From Nitzschia sp. DOCU1 (Eukaryota > Bacillariophyta > Bacillariophyceae > Bacillariales > Bacillariaceae), in assembly GCA_951394045.1 (NCBI GenBank), contig OX595991.1, forward strand, positions 2,418,001 through 2,482,000: a stretch of 64,000 nucleotides of DNA, in the 5' to 3' direction. Positions within the stretch are counted from its first letter, which is position 1. Each line of letters opens with the position of its first letter. The notes under the pieces are model-generated. The model saw nothing but the letters and a program-made list of their open reading frames with translations. It was not told the DNA's origin and made no database searches. Of the stretch, positions 50,809 through 60,860 are shown piece by piece. The position numbers and the translations under genes are program-made.

Positions 50809-53800
50809 ATGTCTATGAAACTGCGAGATCTGATCCGCAAGGTGCGAGCTTGCAAGACTGCCGCCGAGGAGCGAGCGGTGATTGCCAAGGAGTCGGCAAT
50901 GATCCGTACCGCTATTCGTGAGGAGCAAGAGCACTATCGGCACCGAAATGTGGCAAAGCTGCTGTTCATGCACATGTTAGGTAGGTTTCAAAAAGAGCAT
51001 TTGCTTGGTTTCTTCCTTGCACCATGACCGTTGTTGACATTGGCGGTGGGCGGTTTGCCACCAATGCTCACATGAATTTTCGTATTGGAACGACTCAATT
51101 GACTACTTGAATTCTCAAATTTTTGTATTCCTTTTTTTGGCCTCCAGGGTACCCGACCCACTTTGGACAACTCGAGTGTATGAAGCTGATTGCATCGCCA
51201 CACTTTCCTGAGAAGCGTATCGGCTATCTTGGTATGATGTTGCTACTTTCGGAAGAGGCAGACGTTTTAATGCTCGCCACAAACTCCCTGAAGAATGACA
51301 TGAACTCTGAGAATCGGTTCGTTGCCGGCCTGGCCCTTTGCACCATTGGAAACCTTGCCACCTCCGACATGTCGAGGGATCTGGCCCCTGAAGTCGACAA
51401 GCACTTGAAATCATCAACGCCGTACTTGAGAAAGAAGGCAAACCTTGCCATGGCTCGATGTCTCACCAAGTGCCCAGACATGGTGGAGGACTTTGTCGAT
51501 CGGGTGGTCACACTTTTGAAGGATAAGAATCATGGCGTGCTCATCACAGTTGTCCAGTTGATGACACAAGTTCTTATGATCGATATGCAGAATGCGATTG
51601 AAGAGGGAGAGAATCCTTTTGAAACCGAATGCCGCAAAGCCTTTCTTCGCCTCGTGCCGATGCTGGTCAAGATGCTTAGAAATCTTTTAAGTTCTGGATC
51701 GGCTCCTGAATATGACGTCGGTGGCATCTCGGACCCTTTCTTGCAGGTGCAGCTGTTGACGTTGCTTCGTTTGCTTGGTGCCAAGAACGAGAAGGCATCG
51801 GAGGAAATGAACGACGTCCTGGCACAAGTTGCCACCAATACGGAATCGTCGAAAAATGCCGGAAATGCCATCTTGTACGAATGTGTCCAGACAATTATGG
51901 GAATTGAAAGCGAAGATGGACTACGTGTCTTGGCGGTTAACATTCTTGGTCGCTTCTTGTTGAACCGAGACAACAACATCCGTTATGTTGCGTTGAACAC
52001 CCTTTCCCGAACTATCGAGCAGCAGGGGCGACAAGATTTGCCTGTCGACAGCGCGACTAGTGCCTCCTCGGCCCTCCAAAAGCACAGAAGTACCGTGGTC
52101 GACTGTTTGAAGGATCCCGACATTAGCATCCGACAGAGGGCCCTGGAATTGATCTACCACTTGGTCAACCAGGAAAATGTTCAATCGTTGACGGCTGAGC
52201 TTTTGAATTATCTGGTCCTTTGTCCCCGGGAACATCGCTCGGATATTTGTACGCGTATCCTTCGCGTTGTGGATCGATTCAGCCCGGATGACCGATGGCG
52301 TGTCGATACGCTCATCACCATGCTCACCATTGCCGGACGTGAAGCCAGCTCAGAGGTTCAAAACGCGTCTGTTATTTACATTAGTCGATCGTCGGAAGAC
52401 GTTCATGCCTATGCCACCCACAAACTTCTCAAGGCGATTCGAGATGATGACGGATCGCAACGAGGTCTGCTTGTTGTTGGCATTTGGTGCATCGGCGAAT
52501 ACGGTGACCTGCTGCTGAGCCCGTACAGTTATACCCCTGCACCTATTCCCGGTGACATGAACGGAGCTCCAGTCAGCATTACGTTCATGGCCTTGGATCC
52601 CCCTTCTGTGGTCAGCGTGGTGGAGAACGTTATCAACAGGCATTCGTGCCCCGAATCAATAAAGCAAAGAGCGCTTACTTGTTTTGCCAAACTGAGTGAC
52701 CGCTTTGCGGACAAGGGTGACGTTGCGACTCTTGACAAACTTCAAAAGCTTGTAAAGAAGAACCAAGGATCGCACTCCTTGGAGATGCAGCTTCGATCTT
52801 GTGAATATGATGCCCTCTTGAACGCAGCCAAAGGCATCAAGACGGCTCCCAAGCCCCCAGCTGCGGACGATCTCTTTGGAGTTGCCGATACTGGAGGAGG
52901 CCCTGTTAGTGATTCAGTTAAAGCTGCCGCCAAAGAAGCCTTGTCGAGAATGCCTGTCGTGGATGCCAAGGTTCTGCAGAAACGCCAAGAATCTGCATTC
53001 TCGGATGGCGCCGTCGGAGCGATGGCTGCACCCAGAGCAGCAGCTGCGCCCGCCCCTGCACCAGGAGGCGATCTCTTGGATATCTTTGCCATGGATGCGG
53101 CTCCTGCCCCAGCTCAAAATGGAAACGCGTCTGCTGGAGCTGAGAAGAGCGATCTCGATCTTCTAGCTGACATTTTCACGGCATCCGCTACGACAGCAGC
53201 GCCGATGCCGGCATCGAATGGCAACTACGATCCCTTTGGGGGCGTACCAGCCATTCAATCTACTCCTGCAGTATCGAATCCGCTTGACATCTTTGGGGCG
53301 CCTCCTCCCCTTGCCGCAGCCGCTCCTCCGGTGGCCATGAGCAACCCTCTCGACATCTTTGGCGCTCCTCCTCCTCAACAACAACAGGTCATGCCGAGCC
53401 TGGGCTTGTCTGTGCCAGCAGCTCAGCCAATGATGGGAATGCCCGCCTCATCGGGCGATTCATTGGCGGGTTCAGTGAACAGTGGAAGCGCTGGTCCTGC
53501 GCCACTCATTGTGCCCGGTTTTACGCACAATGGGTTGACGATAGAGTTCGAGTGTACAAAGCCGGACGTGTGGAACAAGGGGGTATCATTATTGATCGCC
53601 AAATGCAAGAATGCCGCTCCCGATGCCATGTACGGTTTCAATCTTCAATGTGCGGTTCCAAAGTATGTGACCATGGAGATGGAACCTCCATCTTCGACGA
53701 CCATTCCAATCACGGGGGGCAACAACCCCAAGCTTGTGACACAAAAAATCAAGGTGACCAACTCCATGCTGGGGACGAAGAATCTGATGCTGAAATTGAA

Positions 53801-53876
53801 AGTCAGTTTCACGCTTCAAGGCACGAAAACGGAGCACATGGCTACATGTTCAGGATTTCCTCCTGGAGAGTATTAA
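50809..53876 (+). CDS. AP1G: AP-1 clathrin adaptor complex gamma subunit (gamma-adaptin)
   Basis: Two exons, 50809-50980 and 51148-53876, phase 1, give 966 residues. The trunk begins [28 protein letters not shown] and continues through HEAT-like repeats ([37 protein letters not shown]) to about 600. An Ala/Pro-rich hinge carries acidic motifs that fit clathrin or accessory protein binding: DDLFG, LLDIFA and a duplicated [11 protein letters not shown]. The C-terminal 125 residues are the GAE ear. The protein forms AP-1 with beta1, mu1 and sigma1 for TGN-endosome sorting. The intron leaves exon 1 with only the first 57 residues. Confidence 0.96.
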
Positions 53877-53968
53877 CAGTCTACAATAATATGCAGGGTA
53901 ATCACTTCTATTCTAAAGTTGCTCGGCTGAATAGCATTTGACGCTTCTATGGAGATAGGCAGCGTCGG

Positions 53969-54835
53969 TTAGTCGGCCTTCCTCTTGGCTCGAACGATAA
54001 ACATTGGATCCGACCTTCCAGGATTCGGCGAGATATCAGAGCACGAAGGGGGTTCGAACAAGCCAGCATAGTGAAAGAAGCTTCCCGTAATGAAGATGTG
54101 TTCCAGATCGTTCGTTTGTAGCCAGATCTGAAAGGCTTTGGTAGGGAAACTGACAAAAACAGAACAAGGCTCGTTAGACTTTGGCGAAGAAAGCGAGGCA
54201 ATAGCCGAAGGCCAGGGCACCTACCATCTGTTGCTCATGGAAATCAAACATTCTCCACCTGGTCGGAGGACACGACCGATTTCCTTAAAGACCTCCAAAG
54301 GCTTGTTCAAGTAATCAACTGAAACTACGCAGGTCACTTTATCAAACGAAGCATCTTCAAAGGGGAAGACGGGCTCCTGGTTCAAATCCTTGACAACGTA
54401 CGATGTTAGCTGGGGATTCTGGCTCAGTTCATATTCGTTCATACCGAGACCCACAACATTTCCCCCCTTCCAGTCTTTTGGGTAATGCGAAACCCACGAA
54501 GAGCAAATATCCAACACGTCCTCGCCGTCTTTGAAATTTTCCGCGTAGAATGCTGTCAGAGCCATCACAGCCGCATCGTCAATGTGGTAACAGAGGCGCG
54601 GGGAATCGTAGAAGATCGAATCATCGCTTTCATCCATTCGCTGGAAATCTGTTTTCGTGTACGGCCATTCAGCAGGCCACTTTGGATTCTCAAGTACCTT
54701 CTCTGCCATACTTTTGCCACTCATCGCCAGAGGATACCGGAATCCAGGCGCTCGGGACGGCAGCGGCAAGAAAGCAAACGCAGAAACTTGCGTTGCCAGC
54801 GTAGCAAAGAGTACAAGCGAATAAATCATTCCCAA
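53969..54835 (-). CDS. Plastid-targeted SAM-dependent methyltransferase (type 11-like)
   Basis: Two minus-strand exons, 54835-54225 and 54149-53969, phase 2, give 263 residues. The N-terminus is a signal peptide ending in SAFAF, the diatom plastid motif, then a basic transit segment. The methyltransferase core has a degenerate motif I (VLDICSSWVSHYP, not the usual Gly-rich loop), VVGLGMNEYEL, then DLNQEPVFPFEDASFDKVTCVVSVDYL and the IGRVLRPGGECLISMSNRC post-motif. Exon 2 contributes CFPTKAFQIW and the C-terminal lid. Proteins of this kind are found in algae and plants; the substrate is unknown to me. Plastid stroma is predicted. Confidence 0.82.
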
Positions 54836-55472
54836 ATTTACAGCTTTCAGGTTGGGACAAGGGGATTTTGTCTTCTACAACTAGCCAGGATAAATTGCAG
54901 CAGATGTACTGAGGCAGCGAATACTCGTCCCTCTCATCACCATGGTGGCCTCATCGTGTGTGACAGACGACCACAAAAAAATGATGATACCGACTGAATG
55001 ACGTGTTATCTCCGACTCGTACGACTTCGGATGGCTTTTTTCGTGGGTTGACTTATCCGACCATTTGGAGTTTTTTCGCTCTCTCGCAACTACCTGGTAC
55101 AATCCCACCACTACTGAATGGAAATCATTTACGAGAACCGAATCCCATGCTTCATCATGGTCAATCTCTCCACACTCAATCGTTTTCTATTACTAGCGAT
55201 TGCTGACGGTGCGGTATGTCACGGGTGAAAACTGGGGTCGACTTTCTCTAAATACACGTGTATGCTGCTTGTCTCACGTCCTTCTTGCTTCGAAGAATGA
55301 TGCGTACTTTTCACATAAAAAGGGAACACCCCCTGAAAGCTGTCAATGACTGGTGAGGTATTTCTCCGTGCTCTTGCAGCGATGTTTTTCGTCCGCGTCG
55401 TCAAGGCGATGAATCGTCAAAGCAAGAAAATTTCTGGTCCAATACGTCAGCGTCATAGAAAGGTGCCAGAAG
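54836..55472. other. Intergenic, methyltransferase to FAM136A
   Basis: 637 bp between two minus-strand genes. Small frames on both strands (for example 54881-55111 and 55003-55206) have no features. It holds the methyltransferase promoter at the left end. Confidence 0.3.
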
Positions 55473-56014
55473 TTATTTGTAGTTTTTGAGCGCGGAAGTA
55501 ATTCGATCCTTCATTGGTCTGAGAAGCTTAATGTGTTCATCAACTTGTTTTGCCATACAATTAATCAAGGCTTCCTCGACTTTGCCCATCTTTGCTGGGT
55601 CATTCTCCATTCCTGGACTCATCATGTCGCGTGCCTTTTCTTGGCACTCTTGCATATTGCGATTCAACCGATTTTGAAATTGTGCTACTTCCTGCAAGAT
55701 GGACGTTTTGTGTCAGATCATTTTGAAACGAACGAGGAAACCCGTCGCCTCCTGCCCACGTGCCGACGACTCACATTTTGCACCAATACTGACGATTGCT
55801 GATACGGAACCTGACAGTTTCGAGCACAGCCTTCCAGTACATCCGAGGGACCCGTAGATCCAGCCTTGTCGTAACACTTCACGGCACATGCAAAGGACTC
55901 CCTTGCGACCTTTCTCAACAAGTTTCGCTCGATATCTTCCAAGACCTTGGAGGCTTCTCCCTCCATCTTGGCATTCAGGGCCGACGCCCTAGCTTGCATG
56001 GCAGCGCTTGACAT
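55473..56014 (-). CDS. FAM136A/DUF842 family protein
   Basis: Two minus-strand exons, 56014-55775 and 55691-55473, phase 0, give 152 residues. FACAVKCYDKAG and VLEGCARNCQVPYQQ match the first cysteine helices of FAM136A, and VAQFQNRLNRNMQECQEKARD with CMAKQVDEHIKLL the second pair. In animals FAM136A has CX3C pairs on all four helices. Here helices 1 and 2 keep both cysteines (CAVKC, CARNC), but in helices 3 and 4 the second cysteine is Ala (CQEKA) and Gln (CMAKQ). The family is mitochondrial, likely in the intermembrane space, with unknown function. No cleavable presequence is seen, consistent with that compartment. Confidence 0.85.
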
Positions 56015-56537
56015 GATGATGGTATGAAAAATACTTTGATGTAGCAATAGCAATAGGAGAGATGTCAACTGGGTGGAGTTGCGAAATTTGACCCAAAAGT
56101 GACCGTGGCAACCGAGAACAAGAGAGGTTAAGGTGTTGGTGTGTTGGTCGTCGGCATCTGTTTTGGATGGAGGTCGAAGCTTCCCCGAGAAGCGAGAGAA
56201 AAAGATCGAAAGATCGCTCCGCGCCGGGCCGGCTGGTGCGCATCCTCGCGCACACACGAATGCACACGGTTGACTGGTTCGACTGACACTAATTGCGTTC
56301 CGGCCAGCCCCATCTCTTTCGCAATGAAGATGTCACGGACCACACCATTGTTATTACCACTTAAAGGTACCTCTCTCGTCCTCTTGTGTTCTGTTGCATA
56401 TGAGATCGATTGATTAAAATAGAAGTTGTATCAGTTTTCGAACTGTTCTGACGAGAAAGAGGTCGACCCAGTGAGCCTCAGGTTGTCATCGTCAGAAGGA
56501 GGAAGTCCAGATCTCTTTGATCCCATCTGGCGCCGTC
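56015..56537. promoter_or_regulatory. Divergent spacer, FAM136A / RABL6-like
   Basis: 523 bp between start codons. A possible TTG extension of the RABL6-like frame (56517) is ignored in favour of the ATG at 56538. No clear motif. Confidence 0.3.
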
Positions 56538-59384
56538 ATGGGAACCACAGAATCTTTGCTCTACGATGATCCTCCAGCGCCGCAAAATGCACCAGAGCTG
56601 CATCCGCCGCGCCCAGTCAATGGATCTCCACCCATAGCAAGGAAACGTGTATCTGACTCTTCCAAGGGCCAAGAAGGTCCCAAAAGGCCCCTTACTCGGT
56701 TATCAGGAGTTGTGGTGGGGGGACCAAAAGTCGGGAAGAGATCGTTACTTCAAAGATTGCAAGGAATTGATCCCTACGCCCCAGACGCCAACAATGAACA
56801 AGTTCCAGCTGTCGTGACCATCCCTTATCGACCGCCTACTGGCATGCCAACGTGGAATCGGATTCAGCTGCAGGTAGGACGAGTGGGGAGCAACGATGCC
56901 CTCCCCATGGCGGATTTCGTGGTTCTTCTTGTCCGACCCACGCATGAAAATTCCTTGGAAGACATTCAGTCCCATATGTTGCATGTGATACGGTCGTATC
57001 TGGATCATCTGAAGTATACGCCAACGAACCAGGTGAAGGAAACCAAAAACGACGAAAAAGATTCCATGCCGAAAGCACCAGTTTGTATTTGCGTCTTGGT
57101 CAATTTTCGAGACGTAATACCAGAGGAAGCAGTTGCGCAAGTAGAAGAACTCCAAAAAGAACTGGAGCGATTTCTGAATGGAGTGTTGAAACAGTATTCA
57201 ATCCCCGATGACCGGCTTTTGGTGCAGTTTCTTTCCGCAAGTTTACGAAACTGCTATGGTTTGGACCGTCTGCACAAATTCATCTATCGGACCTACCTCC
57301 AAAAGAAACGAGAAGCCTTGGAAGCACAGCTACGAGCTGTGACAAACCAGATTCGTAACACTGATGAACTCGACTTTGTAGCATACAGTGAGTTTTGCAA
57401 GCAATTAAACCCACCTACCACATCCAGTCAATCGGGATCAGCAACGACCAGACCAAAGTATGCGCAGCAAATCCCTGCCCAACTCAATGAAACACCAACA
57501 AATCGACCAAAGAGTCGCAGAGTCGAGAATGAACCAAGAGGACACTTCGGATCGAATGAGGATCCTCGGCATCCCGCCCATCATGAGTTGCCACGGTCGG
57601 CGCGAAACTCGAATGGACAAGAAGTAGATCCCAGAAAGGCAGGTCGACGACAGCTCATGCCCCAATCGAAGAAACCTGTACAAGTCGGCAAGGATGCTTT
57701 GGAAGCATTCTTGGCAAGCGACAGCAGCGATGATGAACCAGCTCGCAAGGCCAAGCCCAAAGCGAAAAAGAAAAAGGCAGGCAAGAAGGCAACCGTGGAC
57801 AGTAGCAGCGACGACGACGATGATTTCTTTTACGACGAAAGTGGACGATTTAACAACAACTTGAAGGGCGATGATTCGTCTGGCTCATCGTCGTCATCGT
57901 CGCGCGAAGATGACGAGGTGCAGACTCGACGTGTTCAGCAGCAGCCAAAAGCGCAGGAACAGCACCAACGCAATCCAGCAGCAGCACTTCCAACTTCGCC
58001 ACCACCTGACAAACAGCCAACCGTGAGGAACACTACATCCGAGGACAATATCGGGTTGATAAATCCCCCGGAGACTGCCGCCAACAACCCTGGAGGCCAT
58101 TCTGTACAAAATAAGCATTCAGCAGCACTCCAGGAGGGGAAGAAGGAAACCCAAGTTCTTCAAAAGGATGTAGAGTCGGAAACCGACGAAGGAACTCCGC
58201 GCCCTTCTCAGAGTTTAGCCAGCAAAGAGGTTGATGAAGACAGTGAGGATGATGAGTACGTTGTGACGGAGGACCGCACTGCTTCTCGTGGCGATGCCGA
58301 GAATGAGACGCGCTCGGACGTAACTGATCCCGCGCAGAAAAGAGGTGGGACTGGGGAAGATAAAGCTCTGCCCGCATCCGCTGAAACGCCTCGGACTAAG
58401 GAATCCCCCCGGACGAAGGGCGAAGACGATTCAAGTGATGACAACGACGATGTGATTCAGCATCGTGGTTCCATTAGAAAGTCCCCACCATCAGCCGGCA
58501 GCGACGACAGAGAAGCAGCAGCGCAGGAGCCTAAACCACAGAACATTACCCAAACATTAGCAGATGATTCCGATTCCTCGGGTGTCGGTCCCTCTGGTGT
58601 TCCGACTCTAGCAGACAACAATAGTGACGACGACGAGCTCATTGTTCAGGCGCAAACACAGCAGCAATTGAGCGTTGGCTCTGCCCCAAACAATCATGAC
58701 GGCGACGACGACGAGTTCATTATTGAGCACCAGCAACGTCCTACTGCAGCAAATGGGCACGATGATGATAGCGACGACGATGAATTCTTTGTGGGAGAAA
58801 GTGAAATCAACCTCGCTTCAACCGCAACCGTATCAAAGCAAAGCCGTGCTGCTGCTGATAGCGAGCCTGCGTCCACACCACACTCAGCTGATGCCCCTAA
58901 ACCCATCCAAAACCAAAACCAGGCACCGCAACGAGCGGTACAGTCTCGTTCCACCCTCTCCTCCAGTGTAGACGATGTTAGTGACGACGACGAAGAATTC
59001 GTGGTGAGTGGTGATGGCGGCAGTCAACAATCTTCAACTGCTCCATCCGTATCACGAGCAGGCCAGGCGTCGCCGGTCCCTCCCACCCGGACGGTCGAGT
59101 CGAGGCCGACAACCAGCGCCACCAGTAGCGTAACAGGAGGTCCATCGGCTCCCAGCAGTGGAATTAGTGCTGCAGCCCTGGCTGCTATCCAAGCGGCCCA
59201 GAGAGAAGCGGAAGCCATGCTTCGAGAGCCGGTTGGAGGTGGAATGGAGGATGGGGGCGCCCGCAAACCAAAAAAGGCCAAGAAGGAAAAGAAATCCAAG
59301 AAAGATGGGGGCGAAAAGAAGAAGAAAAAGAAGAAGGACAAACTCAAAAGCAAAGAATCTTCGGTGGGCTCGTCTTCGGATTAG
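56538..59384 (+). CDS. RABL6 (PARF)-like GTPase-related protein with long acidic C-terminus
   Basis: 948 residues, intronless. MGTTES at the start could be N-myristoylated. Residues 55-290 form a divergent small-GTPase domain: LSGVVVGGPKVGKRSLLQRLQG is the P-loop, but the Ser/Thr after GK is Arg. The late VLVNFRDVIPEEAV and SASLRNCYGLDRLHKFIYRTYLQKKREALEAQL match the RABL6 counterpart (NYRDM..., S-MKNSFGLKYLHKFF). A 600-residue disordered Ser/Asp/Glu-rich region follows. It carries six short acidic-hydrophobic motifs of the form D-D-D-E-F-F/I-V (about 57810-59010). The protein ends in a Lys-rich tail. Animal RABL6 also has a GTPase-like head and long disordered tail. Nucleotide binding may be weak or lost. 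Confidence 0.7.
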   Translation: MGTTESLLYDDPPAPQNAPELHPPRPVNGSPPIARKRVSDSSKGQEGPKRPLTRLSGVVVGGPKVGKRSLLQRLQGIDPYAPDANNEQVPAVVTIPYRPPTGMPTWNRIQLQVGRVGSNDALPMADFVVLLVRPTHENSLEDIQSHMLHVIRSYLDHLKYTPTNQVKETKNDEKDSMPKAPVCICVLVNFRDVIPEEAVAQVEELQKELERFLNGVLKQYSIPDDRLLVQFLSASLRNCYGLDRLHKFIYRTYLQKKREALEAQLRAVTNQIRNTDELDFVAYSEFCKQLNPPTTSSQSGSATTRPKYAQQIPAQLNETPTNRPKSRRVENEPRGHFGSNEDPRHPAHHELPRSARNSNGQEVDPRKAGRRQLMPQSKKPVQVGKDALEAFLASDSSDDEPARKAKPKAKKKKAGKKATVDSSSDDDDDFFYDESGRFNNNLKGDDSSGSSSSSSREDDEVQTRRVQQQPKAQEQHQRNPAAALPTSPPPDKQPTVRNTTSEDNIGLINPPETAANNPGGHSVQNKHSAALQEGKKETQVLQKDVESETDEGTPRPSQSLASKEVDEDSEDDEYVVTEDRTASRGDAENETRSDVTDPAQKRGGTGEDKALPASAETPRTKESPRTKGEDDSSDDNDDVIQHRGSIRKSPPSAGSDDREAAAQEPKPQNITQTLADDSDSSGVGPSGVPTLADNNSDDDELIVQAQTQQQLSVGSAPNNHDGDDDEFIIEHQQRPTAANGHDDDSDDDEFFVGESEINLASTATVSKQSRAAADSEPASTPHSADAPKPIQNQNQAPQRAVQSRSTLSSSVDDVSDDDEEFVVSGDGGSQQSSTAPSVSRAGQASPVPPTRTVESRPTTSATSSVTGGPSAPSSGISAAALAAIQAAQREAEAMLREPVGGGMEDGGARKPKKAKKEKKSKKDGGEKKKKKKKDKLKSKESSVGSSSD

Positions 59385-59464
59385 ATTGACCATTCGGAGT
59401 TCTGGCTACTGGATTTCGCTTCAGCTAATAGAAAATGTTTAAGCCTAACCATATGAAATGATGC

Positions 59465-60409
59465 TTATCCCGACAATCGCTCTAGAACCTCAGCCACTTC
59501 CTCCGCCGTGGCAATATGAAATCCCTTATCAGCAGTCACTCTCGCCAACTCGATATTGTCCGTCGAAATCTTTTCTTCCATGACTTGTTTCAGCGTTGAC
59601 AATGCCAACTCTTCGGCTTCCTTCAAAGTCATGCTTTCGGAATAGGATTCTTCTAGATTCGATTGTGCACCCTCACTACCAGCGCCGATAGCCTTCGCCT
59701 TGTATCTGACAAAGGTTCCACTGGGGTCACTGAAATAAAGTTGCGATCCTTCCATTTCATCCCATCCAGCCAACAAGAGGGCCACACCAAAGGGACGTGA
59801 CATTCGCCTGGCAGAGTCCCCATCACTTCCTTCACCGAAACTCAAAGCCAAGTCACAAACGGCTAGTCACAAAAAGAAAAGGTATAATTGTGTAAGTTCT
59901 TGCTCTCACACAGTCGTATTCTACTCGACAAGCAGTATAGCAGACTCACCTTGCGTCAAGGGTTCCACTCCAATCGGTTCGTCATAGGTAAATCGGTGGT
60001 TTTGCGCTTCGACGCGAGCATGATCTACCAATGTGCGGGCATCCGCTACTAGTCCGCTCATGGCAGCTCCCACGTGGCTGTCAATTTCGGCAATCTTTTC
60101 CACGGATTGAGGATCCAACAGGGTACTCGTCAAGCGCTTTTCGACGGCCAGAACGGCGCCATCTTTTGTTTGCAGACCCACGGCGGTGGACCCTAGTTTG
60201 ATGGCCTCAATGGCATATTCGACCTAAGAAAGCAACAAAAGATGAGAAGAATGATGATATCAGCCTAGGAAGAGGCAATGGTAATATCGTCGCGACCAGG
60301 GACAATCCATCGGAGGCAACAGGCCTTCCAAGCAGCTCACCTGAAAGAGACGACCTTCGGGAGAGAAGGTATTGACACCACGGTCATATTCCGATCTTGT
60401 GAGATACAT
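59465..60409 (-). CDS. PSMA5: 20S proteasome subunit alpha5
   Basis: Three minus-strand exons, 60409-60341, 60223-59950 and 59862-59465, give 246 residues. The first exon encodes [23 protein letters not shown], the N-terminal gate and alpha signature; exon 2 continues [19 protein letters not shown], which identifies alpha5. [27 protein letters not shown] and [15 protein letters not shown] are the shared alpha core. [25 protein letters not shown] is the alpha5 C-terminal region. As an alpha subunit it is not proteolytic; it forms the outer ring and controls substrate entry. The promoter is shared with UTP18. Confidence 0.95.
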
Positions 60410-60860
60410 GATAGTTTATAGTGTGACTACTATTGCAAAATGTTGTTGAAAGAGTGGAGCAATGCACACTTTGCTGAAAATGCCTCATGGCATCGATGAT
60501 GGTCCTCGCTCTATCGCCGCCATGGTGCGCGGCCGTGGATGCAACCAAAGGAAGGCCAGCGACGCCCGACGAAAGGAATGGTCGAAGAAGTCAAAGATTG
60601 CACTTCTGCCTGCTGGCCGGCCTGGCGTTCGACCGTCGCGCTCGTCGGATGGAGGTTATGGGCCTTTTTCTATGTTCGCGCTCTAATTTTCCTGCTCGAG
60701 CTCCCCTCCATCCACCGCCACCATTTTCGCCATCCATTCATCCTCAAAGAAATCCAAATTTGGTCCCCTTTGAGGGCTCCCAGCACAGTGAGGCTTCGAC
60801 TACTACTTTGACTGCTGGAAAACCACAAGTGCTGTGATACAAACGAAAAATATAAGAACC
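60410..60860. promoter_or_regulatory. Divergent promoter region, PSMA5 / UTP18
   Basis: 451 bp between start codons. Several frames of 74-116 codons overlap in all phases, as expected from a stop-poor spacer; none has family features. Confidence 0.3.

Noticed and set aside
28444..53876. A functional cluster of vesicle-traffic genes (SEC24, beta'-COP-like, VPS45, V-ATPase d, AP-1 gamma)
   Set aside because: Orientation is mixed, unrelated genes lie between and diatom gene order is not operonic; best treated as chance.
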